From Actinomycetes bacterium (GTDB lineage: Bacteria > Actinomycetota > Actinomycetes > Actinomycetales > Microbacteriaceae), in the NCBI GenBank assembly GCA_023436775.1, contig JAEZHW010000069.1, forward strand, positions 99,384-163,383: 64,000 nt of DNA. The letters are read 5' to 3'. Within the stretch, counting starts at the first letter, position 1, and the number at the start of each line of letters is the position of its first letter. Shown in pieces: positions 12,370 through 20,292 of this stretch. The notes below the pieces were generated by a model, which saw only the letters and a program-made list of their open reading frames with translations, was not told the origin of the DNA and searched no databases. A program made the position numbers and the translations under genes.

Positions 12370-13515
12370 ATGCTGGATCTCGATAAGGCCGCGACCACAC
12401 CGGTTCGGCGTGAGGCGCTTGAAGCCATGTGGCCGTACCTGACCGGTGAGTATGGCAACCCATCGAGCGTGCACGGTCCGGGTCAGCGTGCGGCGGGCGC
12501 GTTAGAGGACGCGCGTCGCCAAGTCGCTGCCATGCTGGGCGCGCGAGCGGGGGAGGTGGTGTTCACCTCCGGCGGCACCGAAGCGATCAACTTCATCATC
12601 AAGGGCATCGCGCTCGCCCAGCCGCGTGGCAAGCACGTATTGGTCGCCGCTACCGAACACGAGGCGGTGCTCGCCAGCGCCGACGCGCTCGCCAAGTGGC
12701 ACGGCTTCGACGTCGAACGCATTCCGGTCGGTGCCACCGGCCTGGTCGAGCCGGCGGTGCTGCGCGCACTGCTACGCACGGACACCACCCTGGTGTCGAT
12801 CGCACTGGCGAACAATGAGGTCGGTACCGTGCAACCCGTGGCGGCGCTTGCGGCCCTGACCCACGAGGTCGGTGCAGCGTTCCACACGGACGCCGTGCAA
12901 GCCGCTGGCTGGTTGTCGCTGCAGGTCGCCGATCTCGGGGTGGACGCGATGAGCCTGTCGGGACACAAGTTCGGTGCGCCGAAGGGGATTGGCGCCGCCT
13001 GGGTGCGTGGCCGCTTGCAGGTTGAGCCGCTGCTGCACGGCGGTGGTCAGGAGCGTGGACGGCGTAGTGGCACCGAGAATGTGGCCGGCGCCGTCGCCTT
13101 CGGGGTGGCTGCGACGCTGACCGAGCAGGAGCGCCTCGCCACTGACGACGTGGCGTTGGCGGCCACTCGCGATGCCTTCGCTGCCGCGTTGCTGGCGGAA
13201 GTGCCGACTGCCAGGCTGACCGGTGACCCGGTACACCGTTTGCCGGGGCACCTCAGCGTCACGCTCGGTGCCGTCAGCGGCGAGTCAGTGTTGCTCGAGC
13301 TGGAATCGGCAGGGGTCCTTGCCTCCAGTGGCTCGGCGTGCCACGCCGGGAGCGACGAGCCGTCTCCAACCTTGCTGGCCATGGGGATTGCGCCGGAGGT
13401 AGCACAGACAGCACTGCGGTTTACCTTTGGTCGGGAAGTCGCGCGGGCCGACCTGCAACGCGTTGCTGCGGCGGTTGGTCAGGCGGTGTCCGCGTTGACC
13501 GGCGGGGGCTGGTGA
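12370..13515 (+). CDS. cysteine desulfurase, probably NadS
   Basis: Class V PLP aminotransferase of the NifS/IscS group: N-terminal LDLDKAATTPV, PLP lysine K200 in SLSGHKFGAPKG, and the mobile-loop cysteine C324 in SSGSACHAGS. These enzymes deliver sulfur from cysteine to Fe-S clusters. Here it directly follows nadABC by 18 bases, the position of NadS, thought to mature the NadA cluster; that specific role is inferred from context. 381 residues is normal. The ATG has AGGA about 7 bases upstream. Confidence 0.9.
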   Translation: MLDLDKAATTPVRREALEAMWPYLTGEYGNPSSVHGPGQRAAGALEDARRQVAAMLGARAGEVVFTSGGTEAINFIIKGIALAQPRGKHVLVAATEHEAVLASADALAKWHGFDVERIPVGATGLVEPAVLRALLRTDTTLVSIALANNEVGTVQPVAALAALTHEVGAAFHTDAVQAAGWLSLQVADLGVDAMSLSGHKFGAPKGIGAAWVRGRLQVEPLLHGGGQERGRRSGTENVAGAVAFGVAATLTEQERLATDDVALAATRDAFAAALLAEVPTARLTGDPVHRLPGHLSVTLGAVSGESVLLELESAGVLASSGSACHAGSDEPSPTLLAMGIAPEVAQTALRFTFGREVARADLQRVAAAVGQAVSALTGGGW

Positions 13516-13560
13516 TCGCTGAGCGTGATGCAGGGGTCGGCAGAACGAACAGGTTCGCAT

Positions 13561-13622
13561 AATGATTGCATTTTCAATCATTAGATGTCATAATCAGGCT
13601 TATGATTGGATTTCCAGTCGTT
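13561..13622 (+). promoter_or_regulatory. hipBA promoter and flanking operators
   Basis: TTGCAT (13566-13571), a 17-base spacer, and CATAAT (13589-13594) form a good sigma-70-type promoter whose start point falls on the ATG at 13602, implying a leaderless hipB message. A perfect inverted repeat AATGATTG / CAATCATT (13561-13568 and 13575-13582) covers the -35. A second, imperfect copy of the same element (ATGATTGG / CCAGTCGT around 13602-13621) covers the start codon. Two such sites around the promoter fit autorepression by the HipB-HipA complex. Confidence 0.7.
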
Positions 13623-13934
13623 GACACCCAGCGAATGAGCCTGCCGCAGTGGGAGCAGGCCATTGGCGAGCGCGTCCGCGCCCTGCGCATCGACGCTGGC
13701 TTAGATCAGGCGGGCCTGGCCGAGGCGGCCAACATTTCTCGCAGCGCCGTGCAATCTCTGGAACTCGGCCGTGGCTCGCGGCTGACCACCGTGCTCGCGG
13801 TGCTCCGCGCCCTCGGCCGCGAAGACCTGCTGCATGAACTCCTGCCGAGTACCGACGCCACTCCCATGGAGCGCTTGCGCGCTGAGCGTGGGCAGGCACC
13901 GAAACCGCAGCGAGTCCGCCGGAGCGCGTCATGA
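13602..13934 (+). CDS. hipB: XRE-family antitoxin/repressor HipB
   Basis: Small DNA-binding antitoxin partner of HipA. The helix-turn-helix spans about residues 18-75: RVRALRIDAGLDQAGLAEAA, then ISRSAVQSLELGRG as the recognition helix. The basic tail (PKPQRVRRSAS) is probably disordered. I chose the ATG at 13602 because the promoter -10 sits 7 bases before it; TTG at 13566 overlaps the -35 and ATG at 13635 (MSLPQWEQ) would also leave the domain whole. The 110-residue product overlaps hipA by ATGA, giving coupled synthesis of antitoxin and toxin. Confidence 0.88.
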   Translation: MIGFPVVDTQRMSLPQWEQAIGERVRALRIDAGLDQAGLAEAANISRSAVQSLELGRGSRLTTVLAVLRALGREDLLHELLPSTDATPMERLRAERGQAPKPQRVRRSAS

Positions 13935-15226
13935 ACTATGTCCCGGTAGAACTCATTGAGGTCCGCGCCTGGGGTGCCACCGTCGGGGCGCTCGCCTTCG
14001 ACGGTCGAGTGCCGACCTTCGAATACGACCCGGCCTGGGTGCGTGGCCAGATCGAGCTGAGCCCGCTGCTCATGCCGAACCGGAACCGTACCCGGATCTA
14101 CCGCTTCCCGACGCTCAATCCAGATACCTACCATGGCCTGCCACCGCTGCTCGCGGACTCCCTGCCCGATCGCTTCGGCAATGCGTTGATCGATGCCTGG
14201 ATGGCTCGTCAAGGCGTCAATCCGGCTGCGATCACGGCACTCGACCGCCTCGCCTACCTAGGGAATCGCGGCATGGGTGCGCTCGAATTCGTACCGGATA
14301 CCGCGCATACGCAACGCGTCCCGACTGCCCTGGAACTGGGTGAACTCGTCATCGCGGCTCGCCGTGCCGTGACGGGGCAGCTCGCCCATGGCGACGAGGA
14401 GGCGGAGGCGGCGCTGCGCGGCATTATTCAGGTTGGCACCAGTGCTGGCGGCGCCCGCGCGAAGGCGGTAGTGCATGTGCATCCGGATACCGGTGAGCTG
14501 CGCTCGGGTCAGTTGCCGCTGCCGGACGGGTTTGAAGCCTGGCTGCTGAAGTTCGATGGCATGGGCCAGGATTCTGAGCTTGGCACTTCGGGCGGCTACG
14601 GCCGCATCGAATACGCCTACTCGCTGATGGCCCGCGAGGCGGGGATTGACCTGCCTGAGACGCGACTGCTGGAGGAACACGGCCGAGCGCACTTCATGGT
14701 GCGTCGTTTCGACCGCCCTGAGCCGGGCCGCAAGGTGCAGTTCCAGTCGCTCTGTGGTTTGGCTGCCCTGGACTACAACCTGGTCGCAACCCACGACTAC
14801 GCGCAATTGTTCAGTGCGATCGAGGCGTTGGGGTTGGGGGACGACGCCAAGCAACAGGCGTTCCGTCGCATGGCGTTCAACGTCGCTGCCACCAACTGCG
14901 ACGACCACACCAAGAACCACGCCTTCGTGCTCACCGAAGACGGCCACTGGGGCCTCGCTCCCGCCTACGACATCACCTACGCCTACAACCCGGTCGGGAA
15001 GTGGACCAGCCAGCACCTGATGAGCGTGAATGGTAAGTTCCGGGACATCACTGTCACCGACTTCTTGGCGATGGCGGACCAGTTCCAGATCCCTGGTGCT
15101 CGCACCATCCTGCGGCAGGTTGATGCCGCCGTCGCGGACTGGCCTCGTTTCGCCGCCGAGGCGGGCGTCGCCGAAGAGACCATGGTGCAGATTCAGCGTG
15201 AGCACCAGTCGGTCGCGGCGCGGTAA
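13931..15226 (+). CDS. hipA: type II toxin-antitoxin kinase HipA
   Basis: Serine/threonine kinase toxin; E. coli HipA phosphorylates GltX and induces dormancy. Visible are the glycine-rich ATP loop with phosphorylatable residues T170/S171 (GTSAGGARAKA), the catalytic loop D324 to N329 (CDDHTKNH, matching the family DxHxKN) and the metal-binding D347 (LAPAYDIT). 431 residues is full length and all catalytic residues are present, so it should be active. The N-terminal subdomain (about residues 1-110) includes PLLADSLPDRFGN. It is separated from the nad operon by its own promoter. Confidence 0.92.
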   Translation: MNYVPVELIEVRAWGATVGALAFDGRVPTFEYDPAWVRGQIELSPLLMPNRNRTRIYRFPTLNPDTYHGLPPLLADSLPDRFGNALIDAWMARQGVNPAAITALDRLAYLGNRGMGALEFVPDTAHTQRVPTALELGELVIAARRAVTGQLAHGDEEAEAALRGIIQVGTSAGGARAKAVVHVHPDTGELRSGQLPLPDGFEAWLLKFDGMGQDSELGTSGGYGRIEYAYSLMAREAGIDLPETRLLEEHGRAHFMVRRFDRPEPGRKVQFQSLCGLAALDYNLVATHDYAQLFSAIEALGLGDDAKQQAFRRMAFNVAATNCDDHTKNHAFVLTEDGHWGLAPAYDITYAYNPVGKWTSQHLMSVNGKFRDITVTDFLAMADQFQIPGARTILRQVDAAVADWPRFAAEAGVAEETMVQIQREHQSVAAR

Positions 15227-15229
15227 CGA

Positions 15230-15265
15230 GATCGCGGGCCGCCGCTGAAGCGACGACCCGCGATC
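15230..15265. terminator. bidirectional terminator between hipA and lipoprotein gene
   Basis: GATCGCGGG (15230-15238) pairs perfectly with CCCGCGATC (15257-15265), with an 18-base loop that can itself fold. It lies 3 bases after the hipA stop and 11 before the convergent lipoprotein stop. There is no strong T-run, as is common in high-GC actinobacteria. Confidence 0.65.
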
Positions 15266-15276
15266 GATTCGGTCGG

Positions 15277-15846
15277 TTAGAACGCCCAGACCATGGTCAG
15301 GTCGTCGCCGATCTGGCCGAACAGTTCATCACCGAAGACCAGCACGCCCTTGACCTGGGATACGCCGCCGACGTAGCTGCCGATGACCAGGACGGTGCCG
15401 TCGTAGTAGTACTGACCAGGGTTGTCGGTCGGGTCGGCCACGGTGTAGCCGCTCTGCTCAGCCAGCGCGTTGGCGTCTGCCAGCGACAGCACCGCCGAGT
15501 CATAGACCGCGGTCACCGGACCCAGCGTGCCGTCATTCTCGAACTGGAAGAAGCAGCCGGTACCCGGGAAGCTGATGTTCGATTCCTCGACCAAGGCGTT
15601 GGCGTCGACTTCGATGAAGTGGGCACCCGAGTCAGCACCCAGGGCGTTGAGTTCGTCCATGAAGCCAGCGGGGCATTCGGCGATGCCGTCGACCGGGGCC
15701 GCGGGAACGGCCGGTGCGCTGGGTGCCGGCACCTCGACCTCGACGTCGGCGCCGTCGTCGACCACGGCCGAGCTGGAGCAGGCGGTCAGGGCAAGGGCGG
15801 CCGCGAAGGCTGCTGCGGAGAGTGCAGACCGCAGGGGAGTACGCAT
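15277..15846 (-). CDS. secreted lipoprotein of unknown function
   Basis: The first 25 residues are a lipoprotein signal (MRTPLRSAL, a hydrophobic alanine-rich stretch, then LTAC as lipobox). A Pro/Ala/Val-rich linker (about residues 35-55) precedes a globular domain with two cysteines (in AECPAGF and GTGCFFQF) that could form a disulfide. I do not recognise the family. The ATG at 15846 has GAGGA 5 bases upstream; the frame continues open to 16026 but that part overlaps plsC and has no signal-peptide logic. The 189-residue protein is expected on the outer face of the membrane. Convergent with hipA. Confidence 0.8.
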   Translation of the reverse strand: MRTPLRSALSAAAFAAALALTACSSSAVVDDGADVEVEVPAPSAPAVPAAPVDGIAECPAGFMDELNALGADSGAHFIEVDANALVEESNISFPGTGCFFQFENDGTLGPVTAVYDSAVLSLADANALAEQSGYTVADPTDNPGQYYYDGTVLVIGSYVGGVSQVKGVLVFGDELFGQIGDDLTMVWAF

Positions 15847-15977
15847 TGATTCCTCAGTTTCTTGTCTGTGCGCATGGCCCGAATTGGGCAGAACAGCAGT
15901 ACAGTACGCGAATTTTCGAACTAAGTTCGGCATTGTGAGGCGATTGTGTCCTGGTCTGTCACATCCTGGGACAGGAG

Positions 15978-15983
15978 TAGGCT
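15978..15983 (+). promoter_or_regulatory. -10 box for leaderless acyltransferase gene
   Basis: TAGGCT followed by exactly 6 bases and then GTG at 15990. An AGGAG at 15973-15977 lies 12 bases before the GTG, too far for a normal ribosome site and overlapping the -10, so leaderless initiation is the simpler reading. Confidence 0.45.
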
Positions 15984-15989
15984 CAAAGG

Positions 15990-16697
15990 GTGACTGCCGC
16001 ACCCGAAGACTCTGAGGCGGTCCCACGTCCCGGGGCTGTCTTCCATATCGTTCGCAATGTTCTCCGCCCAGTGCTGTGGATCGTCTACGGGTGGCGGAGG
16101 CAAGGCCATCGCAATCTGCCAGCTCAAGGACCGGTGCTGCTGGCAGCGAATCACCTGTCTGGCTGGGACACGGTCCTGATTCCGCTGGCGTCGCCTCGCC
16201 CAGTGCAGTTCCTCACGAAGTCCGCGTACTTCACCAAGCCCGGGCTCAAGGGCCGCTTCATGCGTTGGTTCTTTACTTCGATCGGTGGCGTCCCAGTGCA
16301 TCGCAGCGTCGGGCATGACGCTCAGGCTGCGCTGCACTCGGGCAGCGCGATTCTGCGCTCGGGCGCCGTGTTCGCGGTGTTCCCAGAGGGAACTCGATCG
16401 CGGGATGGACGCCTGTACAAGGGGCGGTCCGGCGCCGCCTGGATGGCCCTCGACACGGGTGCTATGGTCGTCCCAGTCGGCGTGCTCGGCACGCATGCGA
16501 TGCGTCCCTTCGCCTGGTGGTTTGGTCGCTCACGACCTGAAATTCGTTTCGGCGAGCCGATCAACTTGGACGCGGTTGCGCACCTGAGTGCAGGCGCAGC
16601 TCGACGTCAAGTCACCGATCAGATCATGGACGCGATCGCGGCCCTGACCGGACAAGAGCGAGTCGACATGCTCAACGCGGGCAGCCGGGACGAGTGA
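15990..16697 (+). CDS. 1-acyl-sn-glycerol-3-phosphate acyltransferase (PlsC-like)
   Basis: Membrane-associated acyltransferase that acylates lysophosphatidic acid in phospholipid synthesis. The HxxxxD catalytic motif is NHLSGWD (H55, D60); FPEGTRS (from F131) binds the phosphate; VVPVGVLGT is the fourth conserved block. A hydrophobic stretch near residues 23-34 could anchor it. 235 residues is typical. The substrate could also be another lysophospholipid, since actinobacteria carry several paralogues. Start GTG at 15990. Confidence 0.9.
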   Translation: MTAAPEDSEAVPRPGAVFHIVRNVLRPVLWIVYGWRRQGHRNLPAQGPVLLAANHLSGWDTVLIPLASPRPVQFLTKSAYFTKPGLKGRFMRWFFTSIGGVPVHRSVGHDAQAALHSGSAILRSGAVFAVFPEGTRSRDGRLYKGRSGAAWMALDTGAMVVPVGVLGTHAMRPFAWWFGRSRPEIRFGEPINLDAVAHLSAGAARRQVTDQIMDAIAALTGQERVDMLNAGSRDE

Positions 16698-16769
16698 CGT
16701 TCGGACCCGTCAAGGGCGCACCAGCATCCTCGAGCAGCGATCGCTTCGCGGAACTGTGGCTGGGCTGAC

Positions 16770-16808
16770 TAGACTGGTGCGAAACCACGCCGGGCAGCCA
16801 GCCCGGCG
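16770..16808 (+). promoter_or_regulatory. glyS promoter -10 and leader hairpin
   Basis: TAGACT (16770-16775) is a good -10 about 57 bases before glyS. The leader then contains a perfect hairpin CGCCGGGC (16788-16795) / GCCCGGCG (16801-16808) with a 5-base loop, followed 11 bases later by the AAGGAG ribosome site. No T-box specifier or glycine-riboswitch core is visible; the hairpin has no T-run after it, so it may stabilise the message rather than terminate. Confidence 0.45.
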
Positions 16809-16831
16809 TTCGTGCGAACAAGGAGTGTTCT

Positions 16832-18217
16832 GTGGCAGCGCCATCCCGTCTTGACTCTGTGATTAGCCTCGCGAAGCGCCGCGGCTTCGTCTTCCAAGCG
16901 GGTGAAATTTACGGCGGATCCCGTTCCGCTTGGGACTACGGCCCCCTCGGGACGGCGCTCAAGGAGAACATCAAGCGCCAGTGGTGGATGTCCATGGTGC
17001 AGAGCCGCGATGACGTGGTCGGCATCGACTCCAGTGTCATCTTGCCGCGCCAGGTCTGGGAAGCCTCCGGACACGTCGCCGTCTTCACCGACCCGCTGGT
17101 CGAGTGCCTCAGTTGCCACCGCCGGTACCGCGAGGACCACCTGCTCGAAGAATTCGAGGAGAAGAAGGGTCGCGCACCCGAAGGCGGTATGAACGAGATC
17201 GCCTGCGCAAACTGTGGCACCCGCGGTCAGTGGACTGCGCCGCAGAACTTCTCGGGTCTGCTCAAGACCTTCCTGGGTCCCGTGGACGACGAGCAGGGGT
17301 TGCACTATCTGCGGCCGGAGACCGCGCAGGGCATCTTCGTGAACTTCAACAACGTCCTTACGGCAAGCCGTATGAAGCCTCCGTTCGGCATCGGCCAGAT
17401 CGGCAAGAGCTTCCGCAACGAGATCACGCCGGGCAACTTCATCTTCCGTACCCGCGAGTTCGAGCAGATGGAGATGGAATTCTTCGTCGAGCCGGGCACG
17501 GACGAAGAATGGCACCAGTACTGGATCGACCAGCGCATGGCCTGGTACGTGGACCTGGGCATCAACCCGGACAACCTGCGCCTGTACGAGCACCCCAAGG
17601 AGAAGCTCTCGCACTACTCCAAGGGCACCACGGACATTGAGTACCGCTTCCAGTTCGCGGGCAGCGAGTGGGGCGAGCTCGAAGGCATCGCGAACCGCAC
17701 CGACTTCGACCTGAAGACCCACTCGGAGCACTCTGGGCAGGACCTCAGCTACTTCGACCAGGCCAAGAACGAGCGCTGGATCCCCTACGTGATTGAGCCC
17801 GCGGCTGGCCTCACCCGCTCGGTGATGGCCTTCCTGATGGATGCCTACCACGAGGACGAGGCCCCGAACACGAAGGGTGGCACCGACACCCGTGTGGTGC
17901 TGCGTCTGGACCGCCGCCTCGCCCCGGTGAAGGCAGCGGTGCTGCCGCTGAGCCGTAATGAGCAGCTCTCACCGATGGCCCGCGAACTTGCCGCCAAGCT
18001 GCGTCGCATTTGGAACGTCGACTTTGACGACGCCGGTGCGATCGGCCGTCGCTACCGCCGTCAGGACGAGATCGGCACCCCGTTCTGCATCACGGTCGAC
18101 TTCGACTCCCTCGAGGACCAGGCCGTCACCGTGCGCGAGCGCGACACCATGTCGCAGGAGCGCATCCCGCTCGAGGGCCTGCAGGCCTACCTTGCAGAGC
18201 GGCTGATCGGAGCCTAA
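16832..18217 (+). CDS. glyS: glycine--tRNA ligase (homodimeric)
   Basis: Class II aminoacyl-tRNA synthetase charging tRNA-Gly. The 461-residue single-chain form is the bacterial alpha2 type (GlyQS). Class II motif 2 is seen around [23 protein letters not shown] (written here only as a landmark), motif 3 near [10 protein letters not shown]. An insertion has an intact zinc-type CxxC pair, C92/C95 and C125/C128. The C-terminal anticodon-binding domain ends in [12 protein letters not shown] start at 16832 with AAGGAG at 16820-16825. It runs into the CPBP gene with a 1-base gap. Confidence 0.96.
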   Translation: MAAPSRLDSVISLAKRRGFVFQAGEIYGGSRSAWDYGPLGTALKENIKRQWWMSMVQSRDDVVGIDSSVILPRQVWEASGHVAVFTDPLVECLSCHRRYREDHLLEEFEEKKGRAPEGGMNEIACANCGTRGQWTAPQNFSGLLKTFLGPVDDEQGLHYLRPETAQGIFVNFNNVLTASRMKPPFGIGQIGKSFRNEITPGNFIFRTREFEQMEMEFFVEPGTDEEWHQYWIDQRMAWYVDLGINPDNLRLYEHPKEKLSHYSKGTTDIEYRFQFAGSEWGELEGIANRTDFDLKTHSEHSGQDLSYFDQAKNERWIPYVIEPAAGLTRSVMAFLMDAYHEDEAPNTKGGTDTRVVLRLDRRLAPVKAAVLPLSRNEQLSPMARELAAKLRRIWNVDFDDAGAIGRRYRRQDEIGTPFCITVDFDSLEDQAVTVRERDTMSQERIPLEGLQAYLAERLIGA

Positions 18218-18218
18218 C

Positions 18219-19367
18219 GTGTCGACGCCCGGCACGGAGCCGACGCCCCAGCGGGAGCCGGGGTCCGAGCCCGTGTCGGGCGTTGCCGTACCAGGCGGTG
18301 CCGTCGCTGCAACGAAGGCGTCGCTCATCGCTGCCGCCACACAGCACAGCATCCCGTACCACCGCCTGCAGCGGATCGCAGCCAGCTATGCCTGGTGGAA
18401 GCCTGCCCTGGCGGTCGCAATCACCGCCCTCGGCGTGTTCGCGGTCACGCAACTCTACGTATTCCTGCTGCCGCACGTGCTCCCAGGTGACGTCCTCCTC
18501 GAGGTGATCGGGGATCTGTCGACTGGGGACATCGATACGGCAACCCCCGCCTCGCTGGCGATCACGCTGCTGTCAGTGGCGGTGTGGCTACCGATCGGAT
18601 TCCTGGCGTACCGTCTCGTCGGTTTCCGTCCGGTTGGCATGCTGTCGTCAATTGTGGGCCGAATCCGTTGGAAGTGGCTGCTGCTGATGATGGCGCTGTC
18701 CGTTGGGATGGTGATCGTCGCGATGGTGGTCGCAAGCGTGATCATGGCTGCGGCGCTGCCGCTCCGCGACGGTGATCTGTCCTTCGGCGATCGCACGTGG
18801 GACCAGCCAGGTGGCGAACTCGGGGCACTTGCAGCGGTGGAGTCGCGCCTCGTACCGATGGAACAGTTCCTCGCGTCCGCCGCCGTCATCCTGCTGTTGG
18901 TGCCGTTCCAGGCCGCAGCCGAGGAGTACGTCTTCCGGGGCGTGTTCTTCCAGTCCTTCGGAAGCTGGCTTCGTTGGCCGCTGGCCGCCGTGCTGCCGGG
19001 CGCGGTGCTGTTTGCCCTGGGACACGTCTACGACATCTGGGGTTTGCTCTCGGTGAGTATCCTCGGGCTCGGATTTGCCTGGCTCACCTGGCGCACCGGT
19101 GGGTTGGAGGCCGCGATCGCCTTGCACAGCATCTACAACGCCGTACAGATGCTCTTGCTGGCGAGTGGCCTGTTGGGCACTACTGTCGCCGAGGGAAGCG
19201 CCGAGGGATCGCCCTGGTCGCTGCTGTACCCGCTCGTGTTAGTTCTCATTGCGGCGTTGGTCGTGCATCTCATCTCGCCGGCGCCATGGCCGTCAGCGGC
19301 GCCAAGCGGCCGTGCGGATACCCCGTCGGGGGTGGGAATGCCCGGCGACGGTGGGGCGTTGCAGTGA
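18219..19367 (+). CDS. CPBP family intramembrane metalloprotease
   Basis: Polytopic membrane protein of the CAAX-protease/bacteriocin-processing (Abi) family. The catalytic motifs are EExxxR (E235, E236, R240 in AEEYVFRG), FxxxH (F265, H269 in FALGH) and H303/N307 in LHSIYN. About eight hydrophobic segments follow a 60-residue cytosolic N-terminus rich in Pro, Gly and Ala. Substrate unknown. GTG start 1 base after the glyS stop, so the two are co-transcribed. The C-terminus overlaps the FrnE-like gene. Confidence 0.88.
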   Translation: MSTPGTEPTPQREPGSEPVSGVAVPGGAVAATKASLIAAATQHSIPYHRLQRIAASYAWWKPALAVAITALGVFAVTQLYVFLLPHVLPGDVLLEVIGDLSTGDIDTATPASLAITLLSVAVWLPIGFLAYRLVGFRPVGMLSSIVGRIRWKWLLLMMALSVGMVIVAMVVASVIMAAALPLRDGDLSFGDRTWDQPGGELGALAAVESRLVPMEQFLASAAVILLLVPFQAAAEEYVFRGVFFQSFGSWLRWPLAAVLPGAVLFALGHVYDIWGLLSVSILGLGFAWLTWRTGGLEAAIALHSIYNAVQMLLLASGLLGTTVAEGSAEGSPWSLLYPLVLVLIAALVVHLISPAPWPSAAPSGRADTPSGVGMPGDGGALQ

Positions 19368-20050
19368 GTATGACTGACGCCTCGCCGATCACCGTTGAAA
19401 TCTGGTCCGATATTGCCTGCCCGTGGTGTTTCATTGGCAAGCGCAAGTTTGAGCAGGGCCGAGCCAGCTTCGAAGCTGGCGGCGAGCAGGTGCCGGTGAC
19501 CGTCGAATATCGCTCCTTCGAACTCTCGCCGGACACCCCGGCGGATTTCCAGGGCTCGACCGTGGAGTTCCTGGCCAAGCACAAGCGCATGCCCGAGGCG
19601 CAGGTGCAGCAAATGCTGCAGCACGTCACCGGGATCGCTAGCGAGGTCGGGCTCCACTACGACTTTGACTCCGTCGTGCACGTGAACACGCTGCGTGCGC
19701 ACCAGGTCTTGCACGTTGCCAAGGGTGTGGGCAAGCAGCTTGAGGTTGCAGAGGCGCTGTTCTCGGCCTACTTCGAGCAGGGACAGAACTTGAGCGACCC
19801 AGAGGTGCTCGCGGACATTGCGGCAAGTGCCGGCGTGGACCGTCAGCAGGTACTCGATGCCCTGGCCAGCGAGGTGTATCTGCCGGCCGTGCAGGAAGAC
19901 ATCGCGCAGGCGCAGCGCTACGGCATCCGCGGCGTTCCCTTTGCCGTCATCGACGGCCGCTACGGCGTGTCGGGTGCGCAGCCGGCCGAGGTGTTCGCGC
20001 AGGCGCTGGCGCAGGCCGCGCAGGACCGCCTCGGCGGCGTGGAGGCCTAG
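19364..20050 (+). CDS. DsbA-family (FrnE-like) oxidoreductase
   Basis: Thioredoxin-fold protein with a CPWC active site at C19 and C22 (IACPWCFIGKRKFE), and the helical insertion and cis-Pro region (YGIRGVPFAVIDGRYGVSGAQ) of FrnE/2-hydroxychromene isomerase-like members. No signal peptide, so it acts in the cytosol, probably in thiol redox reactions or glutathione- or mycothiol-related chemistry. GTG at 19364 overlaps the previous stop (GTGA) with GGTGGGG 7 bases upstream; ATG at 19370 is an alternative. 228 residues. A 50-codon ORF with a CxxxxC motif follows 2 bases later. Confidence 0.88.
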   Translation: MSMTDASPITVEIWSDIACPWCFIGKRKFEQGRASFEAGGEQVPVTVEYRSFELSPDTPADFQGSTVEFLAKHKRMPEAQVQQMLQHVTGIASEVGLHYDFDSVVHVNTLRAHQVLHVAKGVGKQLEVAEALFSAYFEQGQNLSDPEVLADIAASAGVDRQQVLDALASEVYLPAVQEDIAQAQRYGIRGVPFAVIDGRYGVSGAQPAEVFAQALAQAAQDRLGGVEA

Positions 20051-20052
20051 CA

Positions 20053-20205
20053 ATGGGTGGCCAGCAACAGCACCCGGAGGCACGAAACCCGATCGGACTG
20101 ATCGGTGTGGGCGGCGAGGCGGCGCTCTGCGTGGATGGCGTCTGCATCGTGCCGGGCATGGGGGAGCAGGCGGAGCAGCCCGTCACCGACACTCCGGCTC
20201 AATAG
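20053..20205 (+). CDS. small ORF with CxxxxC motif (hypothetical)
   Basis: A 50-residue ORF starting 2 bases after the FrnE-like stop and about 90 bases before dusB. Most third codon positions are G or C, as in the neighbours, which supports real coding. The product is hydrophilic at the ends with a central GLIGVGGEAALCVDGVCIVPG; the two cysteines are 4 residues apart and could form a redox-active pair. I do not recognise a family. The gene order suggests a partner or substrate of the oxidoreductase, but this is inference. No strong ribosome site of its own; translational coupling is likely. Confidence 0.55.
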   Translation: MGGQQQHPEARNPIGLIGVGGEAALCVDGVCIVPGMGEQAEQPVTDTPAQ

Positions 20206-20280
20206 CGCCGCCACCGCCTCGCTGAGCAGGAATCCAGCCCATACCCAACCGCAGTCACGCGGCGGTCAGGCGGAATCTGG

Positions 20281-20286
20281 GAGAAT
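20281..20286 (+). promoter_or_regulatory. -10 box for leaderless dusB
   Basis: GAGAAT is followed by 6 bases and the GTG of dusB at 20293. No ribosome site precedes the GTG. No clear -35. Confidence 0.4.
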
Positions 20287-20292
20287 ACTCGG

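Noticed and set aside
15847..16026. Upstream extension of the 15277 lipoprotein
   Set aside because: It overlaps the divergent plsC-like gene and would bury the signal peptide.
16770..16831. Glycine riboswitch or T-box in the glyS leader
   Set aside because: The leader is about 50 bases, too short for either, and only a single hairpin is present.
18797..19363. N-terminal extension of the FrnE-like protein
   Set aside because: The open frame runs through the CPBP gene in another frame; conserved thioredoxin-fold sequence begins only after 19364.
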